DNA from: Pseudomonas grimontii
GTDB taxonomy: Bacteria > Pseudomonadota > Gammaproteobacteria > Pseudomonadales > Pseudomonadaceae
DNA: 64,000 nucleotides
NCBI RefSeq assembly: GCF_007858185.1
Contig: NZ_VFES01000002.1
Location: 469,423 to 533,422, forward strand
Direction: 5' to 3'
Made by a program: the position numbers and the translations under genes
In this document: positions 28,701 through 38,363 of the stretch, piece after piece
How the letters are laid out: each line of letters begins with the position of its first letter
Position numbering within the stretch: the first letter of the stretch is position 1
The notes under the pieces: generated by a model
What the model was told of the DNA's origin: nothing
The model's input: only the letters and a program-made list of their open reading frames with translations
The model's database searches: none

Positions 28701-28816
28701 ATGAGCTGATTAAGAACCAAACCACCCTCCATCGGTCAATGTGACCAGCGCCACATCGGCTTCGCCGACGCTGATATATAGTTCACCCCTCGGTTCCCTC
28801 TGACGACGAGTGCCCC

Positions 28817-31800
28817 ATGCTTAACAAAGGACTGTTCCTGGCCTGTGCGCTGGCCCTGCTGAGCGCCTGCGATTCTTCCGATAAACCGGCTGCACCATCT
28901 GCGCCCACTGTGGCGGCAGCGCCGAAACCGGCCAAGGCGGCGGTGGATGTGGCGGCGTTGAAGCAGCGTTATGCCGGGCGTGAGTTGAGTGTGGTGGACG
29001 TGTCCGAGGTGCAGTTGGACGGGGCCAGCACCTTGTCGGTGAGTTTTTCCATTCCGTTGGATCCGGAGCAGAAGTTTGCCGACAAACTCCATCTGGTCGA
29101 CAGCAAGTCCGGCAAGGTCGATGGCGCCTGGGAGCTGTCCGATAACCTGATGGAACTGCGCCTGCGCCACCTGGAGCCCCAGCGCAAACTGGTGCTGACG
29201 GTGGATGCCGGGGTGAAGGCGGTCAACGACAACACGCTCGCCGCCGAGTACATTGCGCGCCTGGAAACCCGTGACCTGCAAGCCACTGTCGGCTTCGCCA
29301 GTCGTGGCACGCTGTTGCCGACGCGCCTGGCCGAAGGCCTGCCGGTGATCGCGCTGAACGTCGACAAGATCGACGTTGAATTCTTCCGGATCAAGCCCGA
29401 ATCCCTGCCGTCGTTCCTGGCGCAGTGGGGGCGCAACACCAGCCTGCAAAGTTATGAATCCCGTGAATTGCTGCCGCTGGCCGACCTGGTCTACGGCGGC
29501 CGTTTCGACCTGAATCCGGCGCGCAATACCCGCGAGACGCTGTTACTGCCGATCGCCGGCCTCAAGCAATTGCAGCAGCCGGGCGTGTACCTGGCGGTGA
29601 TGCGCGCTTCGGGCACCTACAACTATTCGCAACCGGCCACGCTGTTTACCTTGAGCGATATCGGCCTGTCGGTGCACCGCTACGCCAATCGCCTGGATGT
29701 GTTTACCCAGGCGCTGGAAGGTGGCAAGGCCTTGGATGGTGTCGACCTGGAAGTGCTTGACGCCGACGGCCGCGTGCTGGGCCAGGGCAAGACCGAGAAG
29801 GGCGGTCACGCAGAGTTGCCGCTGCCGAAAAAGGCCCAGGTGCTGCTGGCCAAACAGGGCGAGCAGACCAGTATGCTACGCCTGGACAGCGCCGCGCTGG
29901 ATCTGGCGGAGTTCGACATTGGCGGCCAACCTTCGCACCCCCTGCAGTTCTTTGTGTTCGGCCCGCGCGACCTGTATCGCCCCGGCGAAACCGTGCTGCT
30001 CAATGCCCTGCTGCGCGACAAGGACGGCAACGCCGTCAAGCCGCAACCGGTGAGCGTCGAAGTGCGTCGCCCGGATGAACAGGTGAGCCGCAAGTTTGTA
30101 TGGGATGCCGATGCCTCGGGCCTCTACCAATATCAACTGCAACTGGCCGGCGAAGCACCGACCGGGCGCTGGCAGTTGGTGTTCGACCTGGGCGATGGCA
30201 AGCCGCAGCTGTATGAGTTCCTCGTCGAAGACTTCCTGCCCGAGCGCCTGGCGCTGGAACTCAAGGGCAGCGACACGGCATTGAGCCCGGCGGATAACCC
30301 GGTGATTAAGGTCAATGGTCGCTACCTCTATGGTGCCCCGGCGTCGGGCAACCGCGTCAGCGGGCAAGTCTATGTGCGACCGTTGCGCGAAGCGGTCAAG
30401 GCGCTGCCGGGCTATCAATTCGGCTCCGTCACCGAAGAAGAGCTGAGCCAGGATTTCGAGCTGGACGAAAGTGTGCTCGACGCCAAGGGCCAGGAAGAAC
30501 TGACCCTGGAAAGCAAATGGGCCGACGCGAAATCCCCTCTGCAACTGATCGTGCAGGCCAGCCTGCAAGAGTCCGGCGGGCGGCCGATCACCCGGCGGCT
30601 GGTGCAGCCGATCTGGCCGGCCGAGCAACTGCCGGGCCTGCGTGGGCTGTTTGACGGCAAGGAAACCAACGGTGATGGCCCGGCGGAGTTTGAAGTGCTG
30701 GTGGCCAACCAGGACGGGCAGAAACTCGCTGCGCCAAACCTCAAGGTCCGCCTGGTGCGCGAGCGCCGTGACTACTACTGGAACTACTCGGACAGCGATG
30801 GCTGGAGCTATCACTACAACGAGAAATTCCTCAACCTCGACGAACAGACCCTGAACATCAAGGCTGGCGATACCGCCAAGGTCAGCTTCCAGGTGGAGTG
30901 GGGCCCGTACCGCGTCGAGGTCGAAGACCCGCAGACCGGCCTGGTCAGCAGCCTGCGTTTCTGGGCCGGCTACCAGGCCCAGGACAACACCGAAGGCGGC
31001 GCCGTGCGGCCCGATCAGGTCAAGCTGGCGCTGGATAAGCCCGCGTACGGCGACGGCGATACCGCTAACGTCACGGTTACGCCGCCGGCTGCCGGTAAAG
31101 GCTACCTGCTGGTGGAATCCGCCGAAGGGCCGCTGTGGTGGCAGGAAATCGACGTGCCGGCCGAGGGCAAGAGTTTTGCCGTGAAGCTCGACCCGAAATG
31201 GTCGCGCCATGACCTCTACGTCAGCGCCCTGGTGATTCGCCCAGGCGAGCGCAAAGCCAATATCACCCCCAAGCGCGCGGTAGGCCTGCTGCATCTGCCG
31301 CTGGACCGCACCCAGCGCAAGCTTGGCGTGACCCTCACCGCGCCGGAAAAAATGCGCCCCAAACAACCGCTGACGGTGAAGATTGCCGCCAAAAATGCCG
31401 ATGGCAGCGTACCGAAACAGGTGCATGTACTGGTGGCGGCGGTGGACGTGGGCATCCTTAATATCACCGAGTATCCGACACCGGATCCGTACTCCAGCCT
31501 GTTCGGCCGCAAGGCTTACGGCGTTGACCAGTTCGACATCTACGGCCAATTGATCGAGGCCGGGCAGGGCCGCCTGGCCAGCCTGGCCTTTGGGGGTGAC
31601 GCCGCGCTGGCCAAGGGCGGCAAGCGCCCGGACACCAGTGTGACTATCGTCGCCCTGCAAAGCGCGCCGGTGACCTTGAATGAGCAGGGTGAGGGTGAAG
31701 TCAGCGTCAACATCCCCGACTTCAACGGCGAACTGCGCCTGATGGCCCAGGCCTGGAGCGATGACCGCTACGGCATGGCCGAAGGCAAGACCGTGATCGC

Positions 31801-33712
31801 CGCCCCGCTGATCGCCGAGCTGTCGGCGCCGCGCTTCCTCGCCGGCGGTGACCAGACGACGCTGGCCCTGGACCTGTCCAACCTGTCGGGCAAGGCGCAG
31901 AAACTCGATGTGCAACTGAGTGCCGAAGGGCAGTTGGAGTTGGTCAACAGCGGCGTTCAAACCGTCGAACTCAAGCAAGGCCAGCGCACCACCCTGCGTA
32001 TCCCGGTGAAAGCCTGGGGTGGGTTGGGTCAAGGCAAGGTGAAAGTCACGGTCAATGGCCTGGACCTGCCCGGTGAGAACCTGCCGCCGTTCAGCCGCGA
32101 ATGGACCCTGGGCGTGCGTCCGGCCTACCCGGCGCTGCTCAAGCATTACCGCGCGGTGCTCAAGAGCGAGCCGTGGAGCCTGCCAGTCGGCACACTTGAT
32201 CAGTTCGATGCCTCCGGGCGTGAAGCGCTGCTGAGCCTGTCGAGCCGGCCGCCGTTGAACCTGGGCGCGCAGATCTCGGCGCTCAAGGCCTACCCTTATG
32301 GGTGCCTGGAGCAGACCGCCAGTGGTTTGTACCCGTCGCTGTACGCCGACGATGCGTTGCTCAAGCGCCTGAGCATCAAGGGCGAGCCGGATGCCGAGCG
32401 CAAACGCAAGATCGAGCTGGGCATCGAGCGCCTGCTGGGCATGCAACGCTACAACGGCAGCTTCGGTTTGTGGGGCGCGGATGGCGAAGAGGAATATTGG
32501 CTGACGGCCTATGTCACCGACTTCCTGTTGCGTGCCCGTGACCAGGGCTTCGCGGTACCGCCCGAAGCGTTGAAGAAAGCCAGCGAGCGCCTGCTGCGTT
32601 ATGTGCAGGAACGCAACCTGATCGAAGTCGACTACAGCGACAACGCCGACCACACGCGCTTTGCCGTGCAGGCCTACGCCGGCATGGTGCTGGCGCGCAG
32701 CCAACAGGCGCCGTTGGGCGCGTTGCGCAGTATCTTCGAGCGACGCAGCGACGCGCGCTCCGGGTTGCCGTTGGTGCAACTGGCCATCGCCCTGCAGAAG
32801 ATGGGTGACCAGCCGCGCGCGGATCAAGCCTTGCTGGCCGGCCTGGCGGCGCAACGCAGCGCCAAGGAATGGTTGGCCGACTACGGCAGCCCGCTGCGCG
32901 ACCAGGCGATGATCCTGGCATTGCTGGAAGAGAATGACTTGGCCAAGGGCAAGCGTGAGGAGCGTTTGTTTACCCTGTCGGACCAATTGGCGGCCAGCCC
33001 GTATCTGTCGACCCAGGAGCGCAATTCGCTGTTCCTGGCCGGGCGCCTGGGGTTCGCCCAGCCCGAGTCGGCCTGGAAGGTGTTGCTCAATGGCAGCGGT
33101 GGGGCGCATGAGCTGAACAATCAACAGTCGACGCTGGCCTTGGAAGGCAAGCTGCTTGCTGGCGATCTGAGCCTGACCAATCAGGGCGAGGTGCCGGTCT
33201 ACCAGCAACTGACGATCTCGGGTTATCCACAGGTGCCACCGGCACCGGGTGGCGATAACCTGAGCATCCGTCGTGAATACCTGGGCATGAATGGCCAGCC
33301 GCTGAACCTGCGCAACCTCAATAGCGGCGACCTGGTGCTGGTGCACCTGGCGGTGAGCGCCAGGCAGCGCGTGCCGGACGCCCTCGTGGTGGACCTGTTG
33401 CCTGCGGGCCTGGAGCTGGAAAACCAGAACCTGGCCCAGAGTGCTGCCAGCCTGGAAAACGCCAGCAGCCAGGTGAAAGAGTGGCGCGAGTCGATGCAGA
33501 ACGCGTCGCTCAAGCATCAGGAGTTCAGGGATGACCGGTATGTGGCGGCGATGAACCTGGATGGCGAGGGCACCACGCACTTGCTGTACCTGGCGCGCGC
33601 AGTGACACCGGGCATTTACCGCGTGCCGCCGCCGCAGGTGGAGTCGATGTACCGGCCGAACTGGCAGGCGGTGGGGGAGACGCCGGTGGATCTGGTGATC
33701 AAGGGGCGCTGA
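28817..33712 (+). CDS. yfhM: Alpha-2-macroglobulin family lipoprotein (YfhM-like)
   Basis: A 1631-aa envelope protein, close to the 1653 aa of E. coli YfhM. A lipoprotein signal (ALLSAC, Cys18, followed by Asp) is followed by a Pro/Ala spacer and MG-type beta domains (about 60-1100). A thioester domain follows with the intact motif GCLEQ (Cys1163). Family members trap attacking proteases by thioester coupling, and the YfhM type is thought to guard the periplasm together with PBP1C. The +2 Asp would keep it at the inner membrane by E. coli rules. pbpC follows, but an antisense small gene and a REPIN intervene. Confidence 0.95.
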   Translation: MLNKGLFLACALALLSACDSSDKPAAPSAPTVAAAPKPAKAAVDVAALKQRYAGRELSVVDVSEVQLDGASTLSVSFSIPLDPEQKFADKLHLVDSKSGKVDGAWELSDNLMELRLRHLEPQRKLVLTVDAGVKAVNDNTLAAEYIARLETRDLQATVGFASRGTLLPTRLAEGLPVIALNVDKIDVEFFRIKPESLPSFLAQWGRNTSLQSYESRELLPLADLVYGGRFDLNPARNTRETLLLPIAGLKQLQQPGVYLAVMRASGTYNYSQPATLFTLSDIGLSVHRYANRLDVFTQALEGGKALDGVDLEVLDADGRVLGQGKTEKGGHAELPLPKKAQVLLAKQGEQTSMLRLDSAALDLAEFDIGGQPSHPLQFFVFGPRDLYRPGETVLLNALLRDKDGNAVKPQPVSVEVRRPDEQVSRKFVWDADASGLYQYQLQLAGEAPTGRWQLVFDLGDGKPQLYEFLVEDFLPERLALELKGSDTALSPADNPVIKVNGRYLYGAPASGNRVSGQVYVRPLREAVKALPGYQFGSVTEEELSQDFELDESVLDAKGQEELTLESKWADAKSPLQLIVQASLQESGGRPITRRLVQPIWPAEQLPGLRGLFDGKETNGDGPAEFEVLVANQDGQKLAAPNLKVRLVRERRDYYWNYSDSDGWSYHYNEKFLNLDEQTLNIKAGDTAKVSFQVEWGPYRVEVEDPQTGLVSSLRFWAGYQAQDNTEGGAVRPDQVKLALDKPAYGDGDTANVTVTPPAAGKGYLLVESAEGPLWWQEIDVPAEGKSFAVKLDPKWSRHDLYVSALVIRPGERKANITPKRAVGLLHLPLDRTQRKLGVTLTAPEKMRPKQPLTVKIAAKNADGSVPKQVHVLVAAVDVGILNITEYPTPDPYSSLFGRKAYGVDQFDIYGQLIEAGQGRLASLAFGGDAALAKGGKRPDTSVTIVALQSAPVTLNEQGEGEVSVNIPDFNGELRLMAQAWSDDRYGMAEGKTVIAAPLIAELSAPRFLAGGDQTTLALDLSNLSGKAQKLDVQLSAEGQLELVNSGVQTVELKQGQRTTLRIPVKAWGGLGQGKVKVTVNGLDLPGENLPPFSREWTLGVRPAYPALLKHYRAVLKSEPWSLPVGTLDQFDASGREALLSLSSRPPLNLGAQISALKAYPYGCLEQTASGLYPSLYADDALLKRLSIKGEPDAERKRKIELGIERLLGMQRYNGSFGLWGADGEEEYWLTAYVTDFLLRARDQGFAVPPEALKKASERLLRYVQERNLIEVDYSDNADHTRFAVQAYAGMVLARSQQAPLGALRSIFERRSDARSGLPLVQLAIALQKMGDQPRADQALLAGLAAQRSAKEWLADYGSPLRDQAMILALLEENDLAKGKREERLFTLSDQLAASPYLSTQERNSLFLAGRLGFAQPESAWKVLLNGSGGAHELNNQQSTLALEGKLLAGDLSLTNQGEVPVYQQLTISGYPQVPPAPGGDNLSIRREYLGMNGQPLNLRNLNSGDLVLVHLAVSARQRVPDALVVDLLPAGLELENQNLAQSAASLENASSQVKEWRESMQNASLKHQEFRDDRYVAAMNLDGEGTTHLLYLARAVTPGIYRVPPPQVESMYRPNWQAVGETPVDLVIKGR

Positions 33713-33735
33713 TTTCTGAACTTGGAATTGGAGCT

Positions 33736-33827
33736 AATGTGGGAGGGGGCTTGCTCCCGATAGCGGTGGGTCAGTTGCCAGATGCATTGACTGAAACACT
33801 GCTATCGGGAGCAAGCCCCCTCCCACA
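33736..33827. repeat. REPIN between the A2M gene and the antisense small gene
   Basis: The left arm AATGTGGGAGGGGGCTTGCT starts at 33736, and the right arm AGCAAGCCCCCTCCCACA ends at 33827, with a spacer of about 35 bp. The stem includes GCTCCCGATAGC with its complement. It occupies almost the whole convergent gap, so it may terminate both genes. Confidence 0.86.
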
Positions 33828-33850
33828 GGGTACTGATGACATTCTCAGGC

Positions 33851-34141
33851 TTAGTGGACGACCCAACTGAGCAGCCACAAGCCAAGCATCAGCCAGATCA
33901 CCCCGATGATGATCGAGGCGCGCATGAAGGCGCGTACCGCCGAATACAGAAACAGCAGGCCGACGATCAGGGTGATGATGCTGATGATCGAGGTGTCCAT
34001 GCCCAGTGCTCGGGACATGCCACCGACAAAGTCGCCACCAGCGTTGGAGAGCATATTGAACAGCCCGCTGAAGAACTCGACGATGTAGTGGATGATCAGA
34101 CCGAGTGTGTGACCCAACCATCCGAAAAAGTCTACTTGCAT
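33851..34141 (-). CDS. Small membrane protein of unknown function
   Basis: A 96-aa protein starting MQVDFFGWLGHTLGLIIHYIVEFF at ATG 34141. It has two or three hydrophobic stretches: about 8-25, then an amphipathic loop (GGDFVGGMSRALGMD), then about 48-68 (TSIISIITLIVGLLFLYSAV) and 74-92 (ASIIIGVIWLMLGLWLLSW). The family is unknown to me. It is on the opposite strand to both neighbours, between the A2M and pbpC genes. The frame extends upstream to 34204, but the shorter start fits a membrane protein better. Its ribosome binding site is weak. Confidence 0.65.
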   Translation of the reverse strand: MQVDFFGWLGHTLGLIIHYIVEFFSGLFNMLSNAGGDFVGGMSRALGMDTSIISIITLIVGLLFLYSAVRAFMRASIIIGVIWLMLGLWLLSWVVH

Positions 34142-34240
34142 AGGTGTGTCTCGATGAAAGAGTGGACGAAATTGCCAGCACTGAGCCTTTGGTCGTTTAT
34201 CCACAAGGCGAGTTCCCTTGAAGCATAGAGGTTTCGCCGC

Positions 34241-36571
34241 TTGAATTTGCGTTTACTTGTCCGCTGGAGCCTGGCGAGCCTGGTCTTGATGATTGCCCTG
34301 CTGTGGCTGGCCGATCGTATCTGGCCGTTGCCGTTGCCCCAGGATGACCTGGCGCGGGTGGTGCTGGCCGAGGATGGCACGCCGTTGTGGCGGTTTGCCG
34401 ATGCCAACGGCGTGTGGCGTTACCCGGTGCAAACCCGCGAAGTGTCGCCGTATTACCTCGATGCACTGCTCACCTACGAAGACCGTTGGTTCTACCAGCA
34501 CCCCGGTGTTAACCCGTTCGCGCTGGTGCGGGCGACGTGGCAGAACCTGACGGGAGCGCGGGTGGTGTCGGGTGGCAGTACGTTGTCGATGCAGGTGGCG
34601 CGCCTGCTTGACCCGCACTCGCGGACCTTCCACGGCAAGTTGCGCCAACTGTGGCGCACGGCGCAGTTGGAGTGGCACCTGTCCAAGGAACAGATTCTCA
34701 CCCTGTACCTGAACCGCGCGCCGTTTGGCGGCACGTTGCAGGGCGTGGCGGCCGCCAGTTGGGCGTACCTGGGCAAGTCCCCGGCTCAGTTGACCCACGC
34801 CGAAGCGGCCTTGCTCGCGGTATTGCCCCAGGCGCCGAGCCGCCTGCGCCCGGATCGCCACCCCCAGCGCGCCCAGGAAGCCCGCGACAAAGTGTTGCGC
34901 CGCCTCGCCGAGTTCCAGGTGTGGCCGCAGTCGGCGGTGGATGAAGCCCTCGAAGAACCGTTGCTACTCGCCCCGCGCCTGGAGCCCAGCCTGGCGCCGC
35001 TGCTTGCCCGCCGCTTGAACCGTCCCGACAGCCCGCCGCTGATCCGCACAACCGTGGATGCCACCCTGCAACGCCGTCTTGAGGACCTGTTGCTGGGCTG
35101 GCGTGCGCGGTTACCGGAGCACACCTCTGCCGCGATCCTGGTGGTGGAAGAAGAAAGCATGGCCGTGCGGGCTTATCTGGGATCGGTGGACATCAATGAC
35201 GCCAAGCGCTTTGGCCATGTGGACATGATCAGCGCGCTGCGTTCGCCGGGCTCCACCTTGAAGCCCTTCCTGTATGGCATGGCCCTGGACGAAGGCCTGA
35301 TTCACTCCGAATCGCTGTTGCAGGATGTGCCGCGGCGTTATGGCGATTATCGGCCGGGTAACTTTTCCATGGGCTTTACCGGCGCGGTGCCGGCGAGTAC
35401 GGCGCTGTCCAGTTCGCTGAACCTGCCGGCGGTGCAACTGTTGGAAGCCTACGGGCCCAAGCGATTTGCCGCGCAGATGCGTATCGGCGGCGTGCCGTTG
35501 GCCTTGCCGGCGTTGGCCGAACCCAACTTGGCGCTGATCCTCGGTGGCGCGGGCAGCCGGCTGGAGGATCTGGTCAGCGGCTACAGCGCCTTCGCACGTA
35601 ACGGCCGGAGCGCAACGATTCGATTACAGCCGGACGACACGCTGAGAGAGCGGCCATTGCTGTCGCCAGGGGCTGCCTGGATTGTGCGGCGCATCCTCAG
35701 CGGTCAGGCCCGCCCTGACCGTGACCCGCGCGCCGAGCTGGTGCAGCGCCCGGTCCTGGCCTGGAAAACCGGGACCAGCTACGGTTTTCGCGATGCCTGG
35801 GCGATTGGCGTGGGGCCGCGTTACTTGATCGGTGTGTGGATCGGCCGTCCCGACGGCACGCCGGTGCCGGGGCAGTTTGGCTTGGCCTCGGCGGCGCCGC
35901 TGATGTTGCAGGTGCATGACGTGCTGACCAATCGCGACAGCCAGCGCGGTATCAGCGCGCAGGTTTTAGCGGTGCCGGCCAATGTCGGCGTGGCGGCGAT
36001 CTGTTGGCCGCTGGGCCAGCCCATGAACCGCAGCGATCCGAATTGCCGCCGCCAGCGCTTTGCCTGGACCCTGGACAACACCACGCCGCCGACCATGCAG
36101 GCGCTGGACCAACCGTTGAGCGTCGGCTTGATGGAAAGTGTCTGGGTCAACGCCAAGGGGTTGAGGGTGGATGCTCATTGCCCGGGCGCCGTGCCCAGGA
36201 ACATCGCCCTGTGGCCCGCACCGCTGGAGCCATGGCTACCGAGGATCGAACGCCGTGAAGCACGGATTCCCGTCGCCGACCTCGATTGCCCACCACCGGC
36301 GCTGGCGGCGTCTTCGCCGCTGTCGATTGTCGGCGTGCGCGAAGGCGACCAACTGCGCCTGCCGGCCGCCAGCCAGCAAACCCTGCGCCTGAAACTCTCC
36401 GCGCTGGGCGGCAGTGGTCGGCGTTGGTGGTTCCTCAATGGCGCACCGCTGGGTGATAGCGCCAATCAGGACAGTATCAATGCCAGCTTCGAACGCTTGG
36501 GCCGCTATCAGCTCAGCGTTCTCGACGAAGCAGGCCAGACTGCCCGGCTCGAATTCAACGTTGTCGATTAA
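34241..36571 (+). CDS. pbpC: Penicillin-binding protein 1C PbpC
   Basis: A 776-aa class A-like PBP. It has one N-terminal membrane helix (about 8-27), a glycosyltransferase domain (about 45-215, TYEDRWFYQHPGVNP and GGSTLSMQVARLL), then a transpeptidase domain with S338TLK, SSLN and K509TGT, and a C-terminal BiPBP_C domain (about 690-776). It polymerises and may crosslink peptidoglycan. In E. coli it is the partner gene of yfhM. The start is TTG 34241 with AGAGG nine bases upstream; no upstream ATG fits. Confidence 0.93.
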   Translation: MNLRLLVRWSLASLVLMIALLWLADRIWPLPLPQDDLARVVLAEDGTPLWRFADANGVWRYPVQTREVSPYYLDALLTYEDRWFYQHPGVNPFALVRATWQNLTGARVVSGGSTLSMQVARLLDPHSRTFHGKLRQLWRTAQLEWHLSKEQILTLYLNRAPFGGTLQGVAAASWAYLGKSPAQLTHAEAALLAVLPQAPSRLRPDRHPQRAQEARDKVLRRLAEFQVWPQSAVDEALEEPLLLAPRLEPSLAPLLARRLNRPDSPPLIRTTVDATLQRRLEDLLLGWRARLPEHTSAAILVVEEESMAVRAYLGSVDINDAKRFGHVDMISALRSPGSTLKPFLYGMALDEGLIHSESLLQDVPRRYGDYRPGNFSMGFTGAVPASTALSSSLNLPAVQLLEAYGPKRFAAQMRIGGVPLALPALAEPNLALILGGAGSRLEDLVSGYSAFARNGRSATIRLQPDDTLRERPLLSPGAAWIVRRILSGQARPDRDPRAELVQRPVLAWKTGTSYGFRDAWAIGVGPRYLIGVWIGRPDGTPVPGQFGLASAAPLMLQVHDVLTNRDSQRGISAQVLAVPANVGVAAICWPLGQPMNRSDPNCRRQRFAWTLDNTTPPTMQALDQPLSVGLMESVWVNAKGLRVDAHCPGAVPRNIALWPAPLEPWLPRIERREARIPVADLDCPPPALAASSPLSIVGVREGDQLRLPAASQQTLRLKLSALGGSGRRWWFLNGAPLGDSANQDSINASFERLGRYQLSVLDEAGQTARLEFNVVD

Positions 36572-36641
36572 ATCGCCACAAGTGATTCACTTGCCTTCAA
36601 GGCTCATCCCCCCGAAGCTATACACCTTCAGGAGCCCCCGC

Positions 36642-36950
36642 ATGAACCTCGAACACCTCACCGAACGCCTGCACCGCATCCGCGATACCAACGACTGGAA
36701 GCAATTCCACAGCCCGAAAAACCTGGCCATGGCCGCCAGCGTGGAAATGGCCGAACTGGTGGAAATCTTCCAATGGCTCACCGAAGACCAGTCCCGCCAG
36801 TTGCCCGCCGACAAACTCGCCCATGCCGGCCAGGAAGTGGGGGATATCGTGCTGTACCTGCTGTTGCTGTGCAGCGAGCTGGGCCTGGATATGAATGAGG
36901 TGGTGCGCGCCAAACTGGCCGACAGCGAGCGGCGGTTTGCCCATGAGTGA
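36642..36950 (+). CDS. MazG-like nucleotide pyrophosphohydrolase
   Basis: A 102-aa all-helical protein of the MazG-like/dCTPase group. It shows the metal-binding pattern EMAELVEIFQW (ExxE) and QEVGDIVLYLLLL (ExxD). Such enzymes split (d)NTPs to monophosphates, cleaning the nucleotide pool; the exact substrate is unknown. ATG 36642 has AGGAG upstream; the frame is open from 36414 only because it runs inside pbpC. It overlaps cmoM by 8 bp, so the two are translationally coupled. Confidence 0.88.
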   Translation: MNLEHLTERLHRIRDTNDWKQFHSPKNLAMAASVEMAELVEIFQWLTEDQSRQLPADKLAHAGQEVGDIVLYLLLLCSELGLDMNEVVRAKLADSERRFAHE

Positions 36951-37692
36951 CCGGCATTTCGACCAATTGGCCACGCGCTTCGCCGAGAAAATCTACGGCG
37001 GTGCAAAAGGTGCCATTCGCCTGGCGGTGCTCCAGGCCGACCTGGCTGAGGCGCTGCCGGAGCGCCCGTTGCGCGTGCTGGATATTGGCGCGGGCCTGGG
37101 GCATATGTCGCTGTGGCTGGCCGAACGCGGCCATCAGGTGACCCTGGCCGAGCCCGCCGAGCCCATGCTCGAAGGCGCGCGCCAACGCTTCGCCGAAGCC
37201 GGACAGAGCGCCACTTTTATCCACGCGCCGTGGCAAGACCTGCTCGGCCAGCTCACCGAGTCCTACGACCTGGTGCTGTGCCACGCCGTGCTGGAATGGC
37301 TGGCCGAACCCCACGCGATCCTGCCGGTGCTGCACCAACTGACGCTGCCCGGTGGCTGGTTGTCGCTGGCGTTCTACAATCGCGATGCGTTGATTTATCG
37401 CAACCTGCTCAAAGGCCACTTCCGCAAGATGCGCAAGAACGACATGGCCGGCGAAAAGCAGAGCCTGACCCCGCAACAGCCCCTCGACCCGCGTGAATTG
37501 GCGGCGCAACTCGAAGGGCTTTGGCAGGTCGAAAGCCAAAGTGGCGTACGGGTATTCCACGACTATATGCCGGTGGAATTCCAGGCCCGCGCGAACTTAC
37601 CGGACCTTATTGAGATGGAACTCGCTCACCGTCGTCACCCAAGCTTTGCCGGACTTGGGCGTTATTTGCACTGGATCTGCCGTCCGGTTTAA
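36943..37692 (+). CDS. cmoM: tRNA 5-carboxymethoxyuridine methyltransferase CmoM (SmtA-like)
   Basis: A 249-aa class I SAM methyltransferase. It begins MSDRHFDQLATRFAEKIYGG, as CmoM does (the family formerly called SmtA), with SAM motif I VLDIGAGLGHMSLWLAERGH at about residues 45-64. It also shows LVLCHAVLEWLAEP, then HQLTLPGGWLSLAFYN. CmoM methylates cmo5U34 to mcmo5U in tRNAs reading four-codon boxes. The start ATG 36943 lies inside the mazG-like gene. Pairing with a nucleotide-pool enzyme is a pseudomonad arrangement of unknown meaning. Confidence 0.88.
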   Translation: MSDRHFDQLATRFAEKIYGGAKGAIRLAVLQADLAEALPERPLRVLDIGAGLGHMSLWLAERGHQVTLAEPAEPMLEGARQRFAEAGQSATFIHAPWQDLLGQLTESYDLVLCHAVLEWLAEPHAILPVLHQLTLPGGWLSLAFYNRDALIYRNLLKGHFRKMRKNDMAGEKQSLTPQQPLDPRELAAQLEGLWQVESQSGVRVFHDYMPVEFQARANLPDLIEMELAHRRHPSFAGLGRYLHWICRPV

Positions 37693-37716
37693 GCGGCCCA
37701 GTCTGCGGAGGTCGAA

Positions 37717-38319
37717 ATGCGTCGTCTCTGTTTGATCCTGTTATCCCTCGGGCTGGGCGCCTGCTCCAGCCCTAACCCTTATGTGGCGGCTTCTGCCCCC
37801 ATGCCACCGGCGCCCGCGCAGGCGGCCACTACCTTCGATGCCAGCGCCTACCCGGCGCCGGTGCGCGACTACGGCGCCTACCGCAATTGGGCCTGGCGCA
37901 ACGGCCAGTTGCCGGCCGGTACGGCCTGGGCGGATTCGGCGCAAGTGGCCGAAGCGGTCAGCGGCGCCCTTGACCAGCGCGGCCTGCGCCCGTTGCACGA
38001 CAACCGCCCGGCGGACCTGCTGGTGAGCGCCGATGTGCGCCTGGAGAAGCGCCTCAAGCAAGTCCAGGACGATTATGGCTACGGATACGGCGGCTATAAC
38101 CGCTACGGTCCTGGCTACGGCATGTACAACTCGGTGCCGATCGTGCGCACCTATGAAGTTCAAGTGGTGGTGGTGCGTGTCAACCTGTTCGACGCCCGCA
38201 GCGGCCAGCCGGTGTGGAGTGCCAGCGCGGAAACCGGCAGCCAGGGCAGCCTCAGCGAGCGCGCGGATGCCTTGCGCCAGGCCGTGCAAAAGGCGATGAC
38301 GGCCTATCCTCCGAGTTAA
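37717..38319 (+). CDS. DUF4136 lipoprotein, first of a tandem pair
   Basis: A 200-aa putative lipoprotein: signal [16 protein letters not shown] (lipobox LGAC, Cys16), then a DUF4136 domain starting at [11 protein letters not shown]. It has a Gly/Tyr-rich insert ([16 protein letters not shown], about residues 119-134) before a beta-rich end. Function unknown. It starts 24 bp after cmoM with GGAGG upstream and is followed at 44 bp by a paralogue sharing the DFGAYRSWAWK and LDQRGLRP motifs. It is probably outer-membrane attached. Confidence 0.85.
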   Translation: MRRLCLILLSLGLGACSSPNPYVAASAPMPPAPAQAATTFDASAYPAPVRDYGAYRNWAWRNGQLPAGTAWADSAQVAEAVSGALDQRGLRPLHDNRPADLLVSADVRLEKRLKQVQDDYGYGYGGYNRYGPGYGMYNSVPIVRTYEVQVVVVRVNLFDARSGQPVWSASAETGSQGSLSERADALRQAVQKAMTAYPPS

Positions 38320-38363
38320 CAGCTATTCTCATCTAAAGCCCGGTCGTTCTTTGGAGATCAACC

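Noticed and set aside
29876..33580. 1234-codon open frame antisense to the A2M gene
   Set aside because: Long antisense frames are expected opposite GC-rich genes. It has no ribosome binding site or family motifs, while the plus strand encodes a complete thioester protein.
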